Assembly: GCA_942493235.1 (NCBI GenBank)
Contig: OW818676.1
Span: 3,968,001 to 4,032,000, forward strand
Length of the DNA: 64,000 bases
Direction: 5' to 3'
Origin: ENR-C587 sp942493235
GTDB taxonomy: Bacteria > Bacteroidota > Ignavibacteria > Kapaibacteriales > UBA2268
Numbering within the stretch: the first letter of the stretch is position 1; each line of letters begins with the position of its first letter. Position numbers and translations under genes: made by a program. Below, one piece after another: positions 62,551-64,000 of the stretch. Below the pieces are notes generated by a model. The model made no database searches, was not told where the DNA came from, and saw only the letters and a program-made list of their open reading frames with translations.

Positions 62551-64000
62551 TTGAAATTAAGAGCAATACGATATTCAATAATACTAAAATTACGAACATT
62601 TGTTCTGTTGATAGTATTTTTAATCAGCAATAATACAAATGCTGATACTCTCTCCGTTTATTTGCCTGACTTTTCGCAAGTTCATCCTCGCATAGCTTTA
62701 GTACTTAGCGGTGGTGGTGCTCGCGGATTTGCTCAAGTAGGAGTATTAAAAGAATTCGAGAAGTCTAATATAAATTTCGATTATTTAGTCGGTACATCTA
62801 TCGGTTCAATTATTGGAGGATTGTACTCCAGCGGTTATACTGCCGATGATTTGGACAGCTTAGTAATGAAGACCAAATGGGACGATGTATTTTCGTTTTC
62901 TGATGAAAACCCGCGAACAGATTATTTCTTAGACCAAAAACAAATAAATGACAGAAGCTTCCTCTCTCTAAGATTTAACCGATTTAAGTTTATTATTCCG
63001 GAGGCAATATCTCTCGGAGTAAAATCAAATTATTTCATTCAGAATTTATTATGGAACGGAATTTATCAACCTATCAATAACTACGATGACTTGAAATATA
63101 AGTTTAGGGCTATCAGCACCGATGTATTAACCGGAGAAACAATTTCATTTAAAAACGGAAATATTGTCGGAGCAATCAGAGCGAGTTCCGCACTGCCATT
63201 GAGATACTCTCCGGTTAGAATTAACCAGAAAATATTAGTTGACGGCGGAATTCTTGCTAATATCCCTGTAAAGCAGGCTTTAGAATTCAAACCAGATATA
63301 ATAATTGCAGTAAATTCCAGCTCCCCACTCTTTACTTCCGATGACTTAGACAAGCCTTGGAATTTAGCTGACCAAGTAGTCTCCGTATCTATGAAGCATT
63401 TTGAAAACGAAGCTATTAAATTAGCTGATTATGTAATTACTCCCAAAATCAATAATCACAAGAATACCGAGTTTAATGATTTAGACTCAATTATTAGAAA
63501 AGGTAGTGAAGCAGCAAGATTTATTATCCCTGATATCAATCAGAGAATAGATAATTATAAAGATAGTGTATTTCAATCTAAAATCAAATTAATTAAAGAT
63601 AAAATCGAATTCAATAAAGATTTAGGTTTACAATGCTATGGCTTGGATTTTGCTGACTCTATAAAAATCAGGTCTTTAGCTATATTTTTTACTTATCCGA
63701 AATTTGAAGAAATTATCAAAGGATTTGATAAATATTGCGAAATAAAACTTAGTTATATTAGCCAAGCCAATGAAAAGCCGAAACTAATTATTATTGCCAA
63801 AAAGCATAATTTTATTAAGAAAATTAAAATTATATCAGACTATCCGGACATATCAAAACCTATTGAAGACTCAATTAATGCTATGTCATTTTACTTAGTT
63901 AAAACTAATGAAAATTTCTCTGAAGTAAAAGAAAATATTATTAAATGCTACATCAACGCAGGATATAATTTATGCACTATTGACCCCAAAAGCATCAATT
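62551..64000 (+). CDS. Patatin-like phospholipase, exported, 3' end outside window
   Basis: 483 codons to the window edge. The likely start is TTG at 62551, which gives a basic N-terminus and a hydrophobic signal (FVLLIVFLISNNTNA). The patatin domain has the oxyanion loop LSGGGARGFAQVG (about 53-65), nucleophile Ser in VGTSIGSI (about 85-92) and Asp in VDGGILANIP (about 231-240), so the Ser-Asp dyad is intact. The part after about residue 340 looks like POTRA-type repeats that lead into a surface-antigen barrel in related proteins. Expected in the outer membrane or periplasm. Confidence 0.85.
   Translation, partial: MKLRAIRYSIILKLRTFVLLIVFLISNNTNADTLSVYLPDFSQVHPRIALVLSGGGARGFAQVGVLKEFEKSNINFDYLVGTSIGSIIGGLYSSGYTADDLDSLVMKTKWDDVFSFSDENPRTDYFLDQKQINDRSFLSLRFNRFKFIIPEAISLGVKSNYFIQNLLWNGIYQPINNYDDLKYKFRAISTDVLTGETISFKNGNIVGAIRASSALPLRYSPVRINQKILVDGGILANIPVKQALEFKPDIIIAVNSSSPLFTSDDLDKPWNLADQVVSVSMKHFENEAIKLADYVITPKINNHKNTEFNDLDSIIRKGSEAARFIIPDINQRIDNYKDSVFQSKIKLIKDKIEFNKDLGLQCYGLDFADSIKIRSLAIFFTYPKFEEIIKGFDKYCEIKLSYISQANEKPKLIIIAKKHNFIKKIKIISDYPDISKPIEDSINAMSFYLVKTNENFSEVKENIIKCYINAGYNLCTIDPKSIN

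Noticed and set aside
1..64000. tRNA or rRNA genes and an integrase
   Set aside because: I looked for cloverleaf ends (GTTCRANNC, CCA) and for tyrosine recombinase motifs (R..HxxR..Y) and recognised none. A tRNA could still be missed by eye.

Overview
The window looks like a chromosomal segment of a low-GC member of the Bacteroidota/Chlorobiota (FCB) group. Evidence: two secreted proteins end in type IX secretion (Por) sorting domains, a TonB-dependent receptor and FCB-style PiT and LtaS-like proteins are present, and the PFK carries pyrophosphate-type residues. I cannot name the genus; an Ignavibacteria/Kapabacteria-like lineage is a guess. I recognised no rRNA, tRNA, integrase, transposase or CRISPR array.

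Region 1 (1 to about 23.66 kb) is an accessory array. Every gene is on the + strand, and nearly every one is a single-gene unit separated from the next by 60-250 bp of related, structured non-coding DNA. The spacers share a proximal block (consensus near CTTGACAGGAAATcGCCCGCAA, often within longer inverted repeats) and in eight places a 29-bp hairpin (TCATTTA, 15 nt, TAAATGA). The layout resembles an integron-type gene-cassette array whose integrase lies outside the window, or a different cassette system. Cargo: a DUF3795 protein end, flavodoxin-like protein, SIR2 NADase-like protein, PD-(D/E)XK protein, DUF5700-like peptidase, metallo-beta-lactamase-fold hydrolase, pRiA4b-like protein, aldo/keto reductase, a 1249-aa STAND NTPase, a coiled-coil membrane protein, methyltransferase, VOC protein, NTF2-like protein, a Gabija-like pair (GajA/GajB) framed by a perfect 19-bp inverted repeat, a HepT/MntA toxin-antitoxin pair and a small membrane protein. 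Defence-type genes are concentrated here.

Region 2 (23.7-41 kb) looks like ordinary chromosome: CorA, a small helix-turn-helix-like protein, an apparent signalling operon (TonB receptor, YfiR-like protein, CHASE8-like/PAS histidine kinase), PFK, a CbpA-type DnaJ, MurD, a U32-family protein and a PiT phosphate transporter preceded by a candidate Pho box. Its intergenic spaces contain MITE-like repeats, small hairpins and G-quadruplex-prone (CCCCTAT)n tracts that are absent from region 1.

Region 3 (41-57 kb, - strand) encodes a 2325-aa T9SS-secreted LamG/dockerin-like protein, an LtaS-like sulfatase-fold membrane protein followed by alanine racemase, an outer-membrane porin-like protein, an FAH-family hydrolase and a secreted subtilisin-like protease. 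Region 4 (57-64 kb, + strand) has dnaX with a nine-A slippage site, bcp, a TatD nuclease whose reading frame continues into an outer-membrane barrel, upp, acylphosphatase and a patatin-like protein cut by the window end.
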